From Fragilaria crotonensis (Eukaryota > Bacillariophyta > Fragilariophyceae > Fragilariales > Fragilariaceae), in contig JAKSYS010000124.1 in the NCBI GenBank assembly GCA_022925895.1, positions 48,910 to 112,909 of the forward strand: 64,000 nt of DNA, written 5' to 3'. Position numbers and translations under genes: made by a program. Positions 22,037 through 33,148 of the stretch are shown one piece after another. The notes below the pieces were generated by a model. The model did no database searches and was not told the DNA's origin. It saw nothing but the letters and a program-made list of their open reading frames with translations. Position 1 is the stretch's first letter. The number at the start of each line of letters is the position of its first letter.

Positions 22037-22154
22037 AGCCTAGGTTCATCCAGTGCCATGGGGCGCTGGGTTACCTCCTGGACATGCATGACATGTGGCT
22101 TAAATTACCAGGTCGATTTGTGGCGAACAGTGAATCGGTACCCTCCCTACTATT

Positions 22155-22162
22155 CGAGGGGA
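22155..22162 (+). promoter_or_regulatory. Copia polypurine tract
   Basis: The purine run GAGGGGA directly precedes the 3' LTR and is the expected primer for plus-strand DNA synthesis. Confidence 0.6.
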
Positions 22163-22163
22163 C

Positions 22164-22369
22164 TGAATGAATACGGTGGTACTGTACTGTCTAATACGGT
22201 ATGGTACGGACTAGCCGTTTCATGTGAGATGTGTTAGCGATAGATCGGAGATCAGCGGGGAGCAGCGTAGTGTGAAATAACTTACTCTTTTTACGTTTTA
22301 TCTGAGTTCATCATCTTTACCATCTTTCGAGTAAGTTATCATCTGAGCATGGCACAGCGATATTAATAC
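22164..22369 (+). repeat. Copia 3' LTR
   Basis: The 206-bp partner of the 5' LTR, with a T5 run where the 5' copy has T7 and GACTAG where the 5' copy has GTTAG. It is followed by GACGG, matching the CACGG before the 5' LTR at four of five bases. Confidence 0.93.
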
Positions 22370-23688
22370 GACGGCGTTTTCTGTACTTAGAGTACTACGT
22401 AGAACTTGTACACACTATCCCACCAAATGTTCGCCGGAAGCGGCAGTGCAGACGGGAGGTTCGACGTGCACACAAGCATAGACGCGAATTGAGGAACCAG
22501 ACGTGTCGCCATATCAAAATTCCGAGCAAGATACCAGAACGTACGGGCAGTACGAGCAGTACACCTAAAACGGGCATTTGAACAGAGCCGAAACCACTGC
22601 AGCCACTAGACATTAGCTCATTGTTGGTCATTCTCAGACGAATTCACGAGAACGACAACAAGACCAGAATCACACGCGCGGCGACGATCCTGCAACAAGA
22701 CAGGTGACCTCGCTAGTTGTGGTGTTAAAGCTACCAAAGTAGCTAGCAAGTTTGCTCGTTAAACCCACCCACCCGCCGCACAGTACGGTATGCACTGACC
22801 ATGTCAGCGCTACCGCCCAAGGGAACGGGGCCGGGTTTTTCACTAAATCCTAGTAGGATGTCACAAACCCCACCACCGTCCTCCCTTATAGTATAGCCAT
22901 GCACGCATAGGGACACAACAGTAACGAGTACCGCACGTCCAGCAGCCGCTGAGGCGGGAGAGCCTACGCGTCCCGCCACCAAAAACGTCCAGCGAGTGTG
23001 CAGGAATCCGTGAAATTTGAACACCGGACTAGAGAGACTACTCGTACTAGAGACTAGAGAGTAGAGAGGTCTCTAGTAGGTCGCAATAGCAGAGAAAAAA
23101 GGAAATGGTAAATGAAGACTCACCTTCTGATGATTAAACTAGGTCTGCTAGACTAGTAGTAGAGAGTTTTAAAGTCGTGAATCGTGCATGCATACATAAT
23201 GCAAACTGGAGTACTGCATAGCTTGTAGTCTTGTAGACCTACTCTTTCATAGTACCATGGAGAGAGTAGCTTTCAGTATGGAGAGAATAGCTTTCAGTGA
23301 TTTTGCCAGGATTTTTTCTACCAAAGGATCACATACACAGACATTCATTATGGAGTTGAATGGTTCGAAAACGTACAGGTACATCATATTTCCCGGTGGC
23401 CGTGAAATCGGGGGTTTGCATTTTGCATACTGCATACTCCACCGTAGTAAAATGCATACAAGGTGTATCACTACTGGTAGTACAGAACTATACATCACAG
23501 ATTGGAGATTAGAGTGTAGATGCCAGGCGCACTAAAGGGCTCCTAGCACTTAGAGGTTTTATGTGGTACTGTCTGTCTCCCCCATGTGGCAACCTTCCGA
23601 TGGAGGCTTCTAATCTGTGTCTTGTGCCTTGTATTCAGCAATCAAGCGAACTGGTATACGAGATGCGAGCATCGTCCGGCAAAACAAA
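22370..23688. other. Spacer without supported gene
   Basis: Contains a short tandem duplication ATGGAGAGA(G/A)TAGCTTTCAGT at 23256-23300. TTTTATGTGGTAC at 23557-23569 matches the terminal inverted repeat family described at 26745-27432. Several short ORFs lack protein character. Confidence 0.4.
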
Positions 23689-26052
23689 CTACATAGAAGA
23701 CACCATAGCGTTCCCACACACTATTGACTTCTTCCCCAGCAAATCTCCAATCCTGGAAGATCTCGTAGAGTTTCTTGAAACAACAGTGGTAAGCGAGCAC
23801 ATCAGAGTAAACAACTGTAGGAATGATACCCGAAGCATACATAGCGCCCTGTCAGCAGAACACTCGGAACCACAAACGAATTTCTTCTGCAAGTACGCGG
23901 ATGTTGGACCAAAAGTAGTTGCATGGAACGCTACGTGGCGTGTCCCAATTTTCGTGTGTGCCGTATGAAGTAATGCGATGCAGTGGGCGGCAGTTTGTAG
24001 CCACATGCTGGCATATACCAACAGGGATGGCAAGGCATGCAAAGCCCGGACAGCAATGGCTACGTGACAAAGGTGCCAACCCGTCAGAGTCATGACATTG
24101 AAGACAATCATGATGGATGATGCCGCCAAGTGATACAGGGACCATGCAGGATGAAGTGGAAATTGGTTGCAGCCAATATAGATCCACAACGACATCATGT
24201 TTCCGACGACAAGTGTCCAATCCATGGTAAACATGCAGACGATAGTCAACACAAACCAACTTCCCATTAAAGCATAAAATCCGACGACTTCGATGAAAAG
24301 GAAAAGCCGCTGCTTCATCGTGACAACAACGGCGAAAACCGTCGAGCTGGGTGTAAACGTAGACATCCCTTCATCATATTCGTCTGCTTCATCGTCTTCT
24401 TCGTCACTCTCGCGCAGCGAAATTGTCTCGTCGTCAGTCTTTTTCATCTCGAGATCCGAAAGCTTAGTCAGTTGCCACCAAAGGTGTCCCAGCAGAAGCG
24501 TAGGAATGGTCCACTGCGGAGCACCCAACAGCTCCAGAACAAGCGGTTCGGCTAGCATCCAGCCAATCACAAGGCACGACACAGCAGTGCGCCACGGAAT
24601 ATCGGTGGAGTTCATGACAAATGGAAACAGCGCAACCAATACGCTGAGAACGTTGAGTTTCAGGGCGTGCCTTGAAACACCCAAGGAAATAGCAGAAATG
24701 TCGACCGGTCCAATCGACAGGGATTTCTCGATCTGAGCGAGGAGAACTGATTGGCCAAAGCAGACCCATAAAAAGCAAGAATCTTTGCCGACGATCGCCA
24801 CCAGCTGTAAAAACAGCACGGTTACTCCAAGGTAAGGCATCGTCCCTACAAGCGGTTCCAAAAACGCGCCAATGAAATATATCCAGAAAGTTGTCAGACA
24901 CAATTGCTGCCACGAGTCATGGAACCACAGAAGCTGCACCGCTCGCAACAAATTCCAGTCTTCCACGATATCTTGAGTGCGTTCTCGAACAACCAGCAAT
25001 TGTCGTGGTCGTGATGCCCGAGGTTTCTGTCGTAAATGCACCAAGAGCATGGCAAGGAGTATGGCCAACGTTCCTGGTAGATAAAAAACATTCCATATCG
25101 GCATCGCAATCGTTTCGGCATGCTCCCAACCTAAGTTCGGCATAGAATCGGGTTGTAGTGAGCCATGTGCCAAATGGTGGAGTTCCAAATCCCGAACATG
25201 ACATTGCACCTGCAGTTGGTATGGGTTGGTCGGTCTCATGCTTCTTCGATATCTGGCATAGGATCCTTCATTGTCATCGTCATCTATCTTGTCTACTGTC
25301 GAGTCACTCTCGTATTTCTTCCAAACTCCTGCCATTGGTGCGTGCAGTGGCAGTTCGATGAAGTAAGGAGCCTGGTCGCCACTCGACAAGATTGATGCTT
25401 GAGGTGGAGCGCATATTCGAAAATGATTTGATTTTTCCTTAGTAGTCTCATTCTCCGTGGCATCAGGTTTCGGGGTCTCGGCATCTTGGACGAGAGTTAC
25501 GGGCTGCTGATACCTTTTTGGGTCTTGGCGATTCAATAAGCACCATCGATTCAATTTCGAAGAATGATCATCGGGGGCGATGTATTGACTTTCGTGCGAT
25601 TGATCCCATTGAATAGCAGGCGCAGTGTCGATTTCGTACGTATTTTCCAAAGTTTTCCAATCTGCTTGACGTTGTCGGCGAAGGAATGGGGAGAGCAGAG
25701 TCAGAGCCAACGTGGAAATGCTCCAATATCCGTAGTCCGGCAGAACTTGAGGCGATATTTGATATGGGGTTTTGACGAAATAATAGCTGGCATCATCAAA
25801 GGTTGTGTACGTGCCGTAGAGACTTCGTAACGAATCTCGTTCTTCTTGAAATTTGGATATGATATCATGCGAATTTGTTTCTAACGATATTGGGCCAACG
25901 TGGCAAAGATTTTGTTCTCGCAGAGCATTCGCTAACACGTAGTAGGAGAAGGTACCAGGTACAACTGCCAACGTTCCAATCACCAGTACTAACGCAGGAC
26001 CAACCTTCCGTTTCGATTCTCGCATACCTGATCTGCCCATGAACTTGCCCAA
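23689..26052 (-). CDS. Large multi-pass membrane protein, unknown function
   Basis: An uninterrupted 787-residue ORF. Residues about 18-40 are a signal anchor (VGPALVLVIGTLAVVPGTFS). A soluble, probably lumenal region follows to about residue 315. Then come roughly eight to ten hydrophobic helices: one near 320-345 (NVFYLPGTLAILLAMLLVHL), others through WIYFIGAFLEPLVGTM, LGVTVLFLQLVAIVGK, LSVLVALFPFVMNS, LFLFIEVVGFYALMGSWFVL and TLVVGNMMSLWIYIGC. An acidic loop (DEEDDEADEYDEG) lies between two helix groups. HDSWQQL before a helix and WVCFGQS in a later helix faintly recall rhomboid topology, but no GxSG serine motif is present, so I do not assign that family. I do not recognise a domain. The last about 60 residues may be affected by a frame slip, since they lose helical character. 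Confidence 0.72.
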   Translation of the reverse strand: MGKFMGRSGMRESKRKVGPALVLVIGTLAVVPGTFSYYVLANALREQNLCHVGPISLETNSHDIISKFQEERDSLRSLYGTYTTFDDASYYFVKTPYQISPQVLPDYGYWSISTLALTLLSPFLRRQRQADWKTLENTYEIDTAPAIQWDQSHESQYIAPDDHSSKLNRWCLLNRQDPKRYQQPVTLVQDAETPKPDATENETTKEKSNHFRICAPPQASILSSGDQAPYFIELPLHAPMAGVWKKYESDSTVDKIDDDDNEGSYARYRRSMRPTNPYQLQVQCHVRDLELHHLAHGSLQPDSMPNLGWEHAETIAMPIWNVFYLPGTLAILLAMLLVHLRQKPRASRPRQLLVVRERTQDIVEDWNLLRAVQLLWFHDSWQQLCLTTFWIYFIGAFLEPLVGTMPYLGVTVLFLQLVAIVGKDSCFLWVCFGQSVLLAQIEKSLSIGPVDISAISLGVSRHALKLNVLSVLVALFPFVMNSTDIPWRTAVSCLVIGWMLAEPLVLELLGAPQWTIPTLLLGHLWWQLTKLSDLEMKKTDDETISLRESDEEDDEADEYDEGMSTFTPSSTVFAVVVTMKQRLFLFIEVVGFYALMGSWFVLTIVCMFTMDWTLVVGNMMSLWIYIGCNQFPLHPAWSLYHLAASSIMIVFNVMTLTGWHLCHVAIAVRALHALPSLLVYASMWLQTAAHCIALLHTAHTKIGTRHVAFHATTFGPTSAYLQKKFVCGSECSADRALCMLRVSFLQLFTLMCSLTTVVSRNSTRSSRIGDLLGKKSIVCGNAMVSSM

Positions 26053-26744
26053 CAGAGGATGGAACCTAGTCTCTTGTGTTGAGAGTCAGTTGTCGTTTAC
26101 GCGGTTTGTCTCGGCGATGCCATGGGTGATCCGTGATGCACATTTCATGGAATACAGCCGCACTTCGCCGCGCTACAGATTATTCAGGTGAGGTCATGAT
26201 ATATGCTGTCCCGCGTGCCCGCGTGCCTCTTGTGTGCCTGAACAATGACTAAATGCCTCACGCCTGATGCCTCACTCTTGCAAACTGCACACCTCGTACG
26301 CTCATACACTAATATGTCATACGTGTGATACCTCATCAGCGCCTGCCGGATGTCAGGTGACCTACGAGTATGCTGCAAATCGTCTTCATTGTCTGCACGA
26401 ACGGGATAACAGTAATATACTCGTAGTGCAGTACTTTGAGGTAGCCAGTAGCCAGTAGCCAGTGATGTGCCAGCAAATGATATCACGCCTTTATGATACT
26501 CCGAGTAGACTTCAGACTGTCTTCGATCCAATTTCAAACCGTCATTTGCCGGACCTTCCAAACTGAATGTCATACATACCACTCTTCAGCTGATCCAGAT
26601 TCTGGTTTACCGGTATTGTACAGGTAATATGCATACTGAATTCTTCCATGACGCAATGAGGATGTACTCCGTATGTACTATGTACATGTACAACTCCAAG
26701 TACTAATACTATGATAGCACATACAGTACTGGTACTGGGAATCG
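26053..26744. other. Upstream spacer of the membrane protein gene
   Basis: Contains a triple AGCCAGT run near 26440-26460 and GTAC-rich sequence at 26660-26740. No gene was recognised. Confidence 0.35.
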
Positions 26745-27432
26745 GTACCACATAAAAATGGCTTGGAACCAATAGTTTCACAAGAGTTATAAATTACTAT
26801 ATCTCCGTAGAAACATAAATGTTCAACGATCGGTTCTTATATCTTTGATCCTTCATCTGCTTGTCAACAGCAATGAGGAATGATCAAAGTACTGGAGCAA
26901 GATCCGAATTGCCTATCGATGATATACAAGTCTTCGTTTTTCATTTACTGGCTCAAAGTTGTGTATGAATATAAATACATATATAGATAATATTTTATAT
27001 TCCGTTCTTTATTTTTTTCACAAGAGTTTGATGAGTGAATCGTCAATCGAAATTCGTATTGGTACAGGGTTTTGTACGAGCTGTTTGTACCACACAGTGT
27101 AGAACGAACGCCAAGTGGAATTCTCTCAAACGTATGAAAATATACAGAACTGTAGCTTGTAGAAATTGGGAGGGCATCCTCGACATGTGAAAAATGGTCG
27201 TGCAACAATGTTTTGACGTCTCATCTACAGTATGCGTTTTCTAGAGAATTGAGCATTTAAAATTCTTTCCTATCAGCAGAACATATCTCTATTGGTCATC
27301 TGAGGAGAGCTTTACAATAGGTCACGGTGTGAAATTATGGAAAATGGATTGTTTTTGTGTGGAGTTCCTTGAATTTCACAAGAGATTGGTTCAAAGCCAA
27401 TTTATCGGGTCAAAGCCATTTTTATGTGGTAC
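26745..27432. mobile_element. Candidate non-autonomous DNA transposon with TIRs
   Basis: The left end 26745-26766 begins GTACCACATAAAAATGGCTT; the right end 27411-27432 is its reverse complement at 20 of 22 positions. Similar ends occur at 23557-23569, 37907-37926 and 49747-49766. The 688-bp interior is AT-rich and has no credible ORF. No clear target duplication could be read at the borders. Confidence 0.6.
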
Positions 27433-27767
27433 TATCTATCATAGTCATACACTTAAGTCCAAAATGCAATATGTGTGTATCCGTTGGAGTACCTGGTAAT
27501 AACGTCTTCCTCGTACACCTGGCTCCACGTTTCGATTTTTTCCGTTGAGGTTGACTCTTGACTCTACTATGCATACTCTAGTAGCAAGCATATGAACTGC
27601 TACGGCTTTCCCCTATATCTTCTTGTACTACGAGTCCAAGGCCCTGCTGGCACCGTCATCGCATCAGGCATCGTGAAACGATCTGTCTCGCCTGCGCCAA
27701 GGCGAGGATGGTCGTGAAATGTGGGATGCACTGTCATAAAACACTTGTATCCGTCATTTGAACCACG

Positions 27768-29624
27768 ATGCGCATGAACCCACTGGATGAGTGTCCACCA
27801 GCAGAGCGGTCTCGGAGGAGTGTCTCCTTTCCTCTCTTTCGCCGCAGTCGTCACAGTGGAGGAGCAGCGATCGCCACCACAACTACGGGTAGTTCTGAGT
27901 CCGTATCGGAGCCGTTACGCCCAAAATCGTCGCTTCGTAAGACGATGGGTCGAATGTCGCTCCGATCATCGGGTAGCAAAGCCAGACATCGTACGCGAGG
28001 TGACCAAGAGCGACGAGATCAGCCTCCATCTGCTACAATACGTACGTCAATTCTTGGTTCCTATGAACCTCTCAATGTGAACAACGAGACAAGCGGTGTT
28101 CATGACAACATCGTGGAGGAGAAACACGACGCGGATCTCCAGCTCGATCAATCTTACGACGCTACAGCAGTTTTCCAACAAATGTTTGTCATGTGCGGAC
28201 GCCTTGATGATGTCAACGATCGAGTCAAGAAGATTTCTCGTCGACGACTCTCGGAAGATCCGACTGTGGAGGAGTCATTTGAATGCGTTTTTGCTTCGCA
28301 GCTCGAAGCAGGCTTGGAACACCAAGATTTGTGGGAAGACGATGACCACATTGATCCTCCCATATTATCGAACCTCGTTTCTCCAGCTCTTCTTCAACAG
28401 TCGTTGGGTAGCGCACGCCGTCAACTTACGCCGTCCCTTCCGCCTCCAACCCGACTCACGAAACCCCGAAAGACTTTTCGAACTGGAACTTTGGTTCATA
28501 TTGGAACGTACGATCCCGTACAAGACAGCTTGGTGACATCGCTACCGACAAGTCTCGTGCCAATCAAGAAGCCTATTGCAAATGAGAAGTTGCCGTGCCG
28601 ATGCCATTCAGGTTTCGTGACGCCAACTCTCCTACAGAATTGTGGCCTCAGCGGCCGTTGCTCTTTCGGCCTACCCTGGATCAGGGATGAGAGTCAAGGT
28701 GTCAGATTCGTCAACTCTACTGACTACTTGTGGAAGACCGGCGAGATGAATCACACGTGGGTGCAAGCGCTACATCGCCATTGGGGCCGTGAGTCGCCCA
28801 AGATGGACTTGGGATGTCCCGAGTGCATGATTTTGCCGATCAACAACGGAAATGAAAAGCAGAACGAATCACTTGTGGTGGATTTTTCGTCAGATCTCTT
28901 TGAGGGAACAGTGCTGTTGCGATTAAGACATTCATCTGGATCAACCCCTCAACCCTACGACGACAACCAGGGGTACTTTGCGGGTGTCAATCGACAATAC
29001 CAAGTAGTCATTCAAGGTCGGCCGCGCAAAGAGCTCTCTTTGAACGATCTGATGACGGGCCTGCAGCTGGAACGCCCTTGCGGCAAGTTGCCGCCTAAAT
29101 GGATTCTGAACAGTACAGTTAAGCTTATGAGTTTCTTTGCTCCGCAAATGCAGACGAATCTCACAGGACCAAGGCCGATGTCGATTTCTCCACTTGGTTC
29201 AACGCCTCAACTTATTCGAGTCAACGGTGATCTTGATATGGAACAAAAGCAAGAAGAACCAAAAGTGAATGAGGAGACTGTGTTGGGAGTTGCATCCGAT
29301 GCGCCGACGACACTGGCACGAGCCAAGTTTCGCAAAAAGGCGCTGGACAAGATGTTTTCAAGTAGAAGCAGCGAGATGCCGTCACTCACCCCCGACAACA
29401 TTTATACCTTTGAATTCTTGCAACACTTGTTGAGCTTTGCCGAGTTCACGCTTGAACTGGGTAGCATGTTGGGAAGAATTCCCTTGAGTGATCTTTTGAA
29501 CGGTCAGGCGCTGCCCGTCATGGCATTCAACCAAGACCAGAAATTGTGGTCCTTTGATATATTCCATGAGAGTCTCATGGAGGAAGCACTTCGGTATGAT
29601 CAATTGATGAACGACACAAAGTAA
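27768..29624 (+). CDS. DUF1769 (PF08588) family protein
   Basis: An uninterrupted 618-residue ORF. The first about 250 residues are Ser/Arg-rich and probably disordered (SLRKTMGRMSLRSSGSKARH). A Cys/His-bearing segment follows (PCRCHSGFVTP, LGCPECMILP). The C-terminal half matches DUF1769 as known from fungi: FEGTVLLRLRHSS, then YFAGVNRQYQVVIQGRPRKE, GLQLERPCGKLPPKWI, PRPMSISPLGSTPQLI, a long insert (about residues 480-540), YTFEFLQHLLSFAEFTLELG, NGQALPVM and KLWSFDIFHESLMEEAL. The molecular role of the family is unknown. The start at 27768 is MRMNPLDECPP; Met3 is an alternative. The gene is intact and intronless. It converges with the minus-strand STAND gene that ends 100 bp downstream. Confidence 0.8.
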   Translation: MRMNPLDECPPAERSRRSVSFPLFRRSRHSGGAAIATTTTGSSESVSEPLRPKSSLRKTMGRMSLRSSGSKARHRTRGDQERRDQPPSATIRTSILGSYEPLNVNNETSGVHDNIVEEKHDADLQLDQSYDATAVFQQMFVMCGRLDDVNDRVKKISRRRLSEDPTVEESFECVFASQLEAGLEHQDLWEDDDHIDPPILSNLVSPALLQQSLGSARRQLTPSLPPPTRLTKPRKTFRTGTLVHIGTYDPVQDSLVTSLPTSLVPIKKPIANEKLPCRCHSGFVTPTLLQNCGLSGRCSFGLPWIRDESQGVRFVNSTDYLWKTGEMNHTWVQALHRHWGRESPKMDLGCPECMILPINNGNEKQNESLVVDFSSDLFEGTVLLRLRHSSGSTPQPYDDNQGYFAGVNRQYQVVIQGRPRKELSLNDLMTGLQLERPCGKLPPKWILNSTVKLMSFFAPQMQTNLTGPRPMSISPLGSTPQLIRVNGDLDMEQKQEEPKVNEETVLGVASDAPTTLARAKFRKKALDKMFSSRSSEMPSLTPDNIYTFEFLQHLLSFAEFTLELGSMLGRIPLSDLLNGQALPVMAFNQDQKLWSFDIFHESLMEEALRYDQLMNDTK

Positions 29625-29726
29625 TTGCTGTAAAGAATATAGAGAGATGAATGTTATTAGAATGTCTTGAGGCTTCTTAAAAGTATTTTACAAAAAGAAT
29701 GCAGCCCTCCGTGACCGTGCAAACCC

Positions 29727-32700
29727 TCAGTGTTCACCATCTTTGGACGATGCGTCCAATGTCGTATCGCTGGTAGCTGTTGAGTTGTCGAATACGCTAT
29801 CCTTCATCGAGGAGTTGGCGTTCCTTCTCTCCGCAACAACGTTGTCGGCACCATTGTGCATGGTGGAAAATGACCGGGTGGGAGCGAATGTGCAATCAAT
29901 CTGATCTCCAAGCTCGGGGAAACAGTCCATGAGCTCGTTGGCCTTCTCAAAGGCATTCCACTCAGTATAGGCAAGAAAAGCCTGCCGAAAAAAGAGCATG
30001 GCAGTCGCTTGCTCGTTTAATGATAACTGATGTCGGCCAGCCAGCTCGTTGGCTAAAGCTACATTTTGATGCGCGCAGGAACTCGCTGCCGACGCGATCG
30101 CCTTTTGATAGGCCCTGGTCACATCCACCTCAACGCGCTTCACGTCAATCGACCGGAGCTCCGCCTCTAGGATTTCATGCAACTCCACACAATCCACCGC
30201 GCCCTGCTGAGAGTACTTGAGCAGTATTTTCGCACACTCGCGCGCATGGCGAAGGTGGGGACCTGACTTGCCAAGGGATTTCACTAGGCCCATTCTGACC
30301 AGTCCATCGATAAAGACAAGGCGACGGGCTGTGAAGCTAGCGTTGAAATCGTCATCTTGCGGTAGTTTGTCGATTTCCTCAGAATTTTGTCAGCGACTTG
30401 GTACAGCTGGAACCAGCAAGCATGTTCCGCTTGTGCGCACAGTAACATCCGGCGCGCGGCATCGTTATCGTCGCTCTTGATTTTGACTATCGTTTCCTCG
30501 AGATCCATGGCACGTCCGTTTAATGTAAACTTGTTAGGCGCCTTACCCATCAAGTTCTGCGCTAGTTGTGCGTATGCGATCATCGAAAGGTGCAGGCACG
30601 GCATATACCCTTAGCAAGGTTCGTGCATTCGTCGATCACACCAGTAATTGCAACTAAGGGGCGCCCCGAACAAAAGTAATGTTGGCAATACACACTGGCC
30701 GCCCTCAAGGAATCCTCAATAACGCCGTATCTCAGTCCCTTCAGGTAGCTTTGGTACAAAGGCCCCAAACTGTGTCGAATCGGCTGTTTAAGGTGGTGTG
30801 TGAATGCATAAAACTCAAACGACACTCTCGCGTCGTATCTTGGGGAATCCACCAACTGTTGAAGCTGCAAACCAAGACTACCAGCGCGGTAGGCATCGCC
30901 AGACTCCTTCGCTGCGGTGGCGAGGAGCCTGCCAAATCCTGTGAACGCAACGGCGCTTTCATCACAAAGACCATGTTTGATGGCAATCTGGAGCATTCGA
31001 CACCTAAGCATGGTGACAAAGTCCTTAAATGCAGGATCAGATAAGCATCGGATCGACAGGGCCAAGAGCTGCATCGTCATTGATGTGACGACATTCGTAT
31101 TTATGGGTGCATCAAGCAGCAGCTCATCCGGTCTGTCATTCAGCAGCCTTTTGGAATGCATTAGACTGATGGCCACATGACCCCTACTAGGCTTACAGGC
31201 AAACTTCTCACCAAGCTGTTCAAAGACTTCAAGGGCGCACTTAACAACTACTTCGGACTGTCTAAGACGCGTCAGCACTTTGACTCGGAGAATGTAAGCA
31301 GGAATCTTCTGAAGCACATCGACCCCGTTTTCAATCGCTTGTTCGGCCGCGGCAAGGCAGGCCTCCATGTCGCCACTTGAAAATGCCGCCTCTGCGGCCA
31401 GGATTTCAAGCTTCATCGCAAGTGCTTGGTTCGTTTCCCACTTTGTTTCCCCCAAATAAGCTATGCCACACCGCGCATAATGGGCTGCACACGCAAAGGC
31501 GGATCTCTCTCTTGCCTTGTACGCAGCACGGAGGTTTAACGAACTCAGTTCTAAACGCTCCTCCTCTTCACTGATGGAAAAGGAACCACGATTAAGTTGG
31601 TCAATCATTGTGAAGAAAAGTCGGTCGTCCTCCAACACTCGCTTATCAAGTAATCGCTTCAAACATTGCCCTGTCTTCCAGTGTCTTTCTTGATCTGGAA
31701 GAAGATGGTATGCGCCTTCCTGAATCACATCATGAGCAAATCGATAAAGGTTGCTGTCGAATCGCTCGACCATTCCTATCTTTTCAAGCGCAACCATTGT
31801 TGCAACAACTTCGTTCTCTGGGTTACCTACTTGATCCAACCTCGAAAGGAGGAAACCATTGCGGACATGAAGTACTCCACTTCAAGACTGCTTGAACTTA
31901 GGGTATCTTGAACGTCGTCACCCGTGAGGCCCTTGTCGTTTAGGAGGTTCGCCAGTAACTTTATGCCAAAGGTACACGAGCCCAGAGAAGCAGCAGTAGA
32001 AAGAACCATTTTTGATGACTTCGGAAGATGAGACAATCGAGCAAATACAGCGTACTGGGCCTTGCCAGAGGATTTCTCAACCTCCTTCAATACTGATGTT
32101 GCTTGTTTAATTATCGTCAGATCCCACACCCACAGTTTTGCCTTCACATCATACTGAAGCAGACCAAGCTCTTGGATGAGCTCGAGGAACTGAATCACGA
32201 AGAATGCGTTTCCCTTTGTTCGCTTGAACACTACCCGCGCTAGTGGCGTGGTAAGCTCCTCCTCAGTAGCCATGACATCAACAATCATGGATGTGACGCT
32301 GGCCAGAGTCAAATTGCCCAATCGCATCAGCGTCGTCTTGACTTGGTCCATCTCTCCAAGTAAGTCCGAAACCTCACTTACTGCGCAATGGTCGTAGTCT
32401 TCGAACGACCCAATTATCAACACATTCATAGCCCCAGGGTCATTTGATAGATACTTGATCAATGCTAGTGAATCCGGATCCGCAAGGTGCAGATCATCAA
32501 ACCAGAGAACTACAAGTATTTGGAAAGAGCAGATGGCCCTCAACAAACACCTCATTAAATTCAGAAAGCGCCTGAATGTGGTGTAGTCACATGCAGCATA
32601 TTGTTGGTCGTCGTTCGGTGGACGTTTCCCGATAAGTTCGACGAGTTCCGGGATTAAGGTTGTTATTCGGTATGCTTCATCCCCCAAGGCGTCGCTGACC

Positions 32701-33148
32701 GCCGATGCATAGTCCTCTCCGTCTTTCCCCATCTGATCGATAATGCCAGCGACGATCTCTGCGAACGCTTCAACTATTGCAGCAAACGGACAATGCGAGA
32801 TTTTGCTTGCTTCAAACTTCCCCCGTCCAAGGAAATGAGTCTCCTTGAAGTCCTGCAGTGATTCCCTGACCAGCGCAGTTTTTCCTGTCCCTGATTTTCC
32901 AAATAGCATCAAAACCTCGCCAGGCGTTCCGCGATTCCAACCCGATTCAGCGAATTGAGCAAGGACAGCTTTTCCTGAAACCTGCCATACAGAGGCAGGT
33001 GGGAGAAGTCTAATTTGACCAAGCCCCGGTCCCCTTCGTTGACTCGTTTTGTCATTCGCTTTGATTGCTGTCGGGTGATGGGGAATCTAGCCATCGAGAA
33101 AGCCGTCGGCGTCGCCGCGGGCTTCTCCATCATCAAGATAGACTCCAT
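29727..33148 (-). CDS. STAND AAA ATPase with TPR-like repeats (COG3899-like), frame-broken
   Basis: The N-terminus gives LPLYGRFQEKLSLLNSLNR, the lead-in seen in COG3899 ATPases; the frame slips near 32930 and continues GEVLMLFGKSGTGKTALVRE (Walker A). LVVLWFDDLHLADPDS is Walker B and NAFFVIQFLELIQELGLL is the GNPF-like sensor stretch. Another slip near 31870 leads into RFAHDVIQEGAYHLLPDQER and a long helical region (SSLNLRAAYKARERSAFACA) of the degenerate TPR type. Further slips near 30600 and 30300 lead to the C-terminus (SKDGEH). In total this is about 1130 residues, read in five segments. Family members act as ATP-driven signalling switches, often fused to kinases in bacteria; no kinase or GAF domain is visible here. 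A diverged paralogue lies at 43070-46140 on the other strand. Confidence 0.75.

Larger units (their letters stand above)
15994..22369 (+). mobile_element. Copia-type LTR retrotransposon, near full length
   Basis: Two LTRs of 207 and 206 bp flank a gag-pol internal region. They differ by one T-run (7 versus 5) and a TT/ACT change, so insertion is recent. Both begin TGAATGAATACGG and end GATATTAATAC. The bases ACGG occur both before the 5' LTR and after the 3' LTR, consistent with a short target duplication. The gene order protease, integrase, reverse transcriptase, RNase H is diagnostic of Ty1/Copia. The DSHADT protease and Arg/Gly-rich Gag agree with diatom CoDi elements. The coding part has an in-frame UGA after gag, two compensating frame changes at about 18661-18750 and one near 21625, so this copy is probably not autonomous as written. 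Confidence 0.93.

Noticed and set aside
23689-26052. Rhomboid protease assignment
   Set aside because: The GxSG serine motif and its His partner are not found; only helix pattern and a GQS triplet are suggestive.
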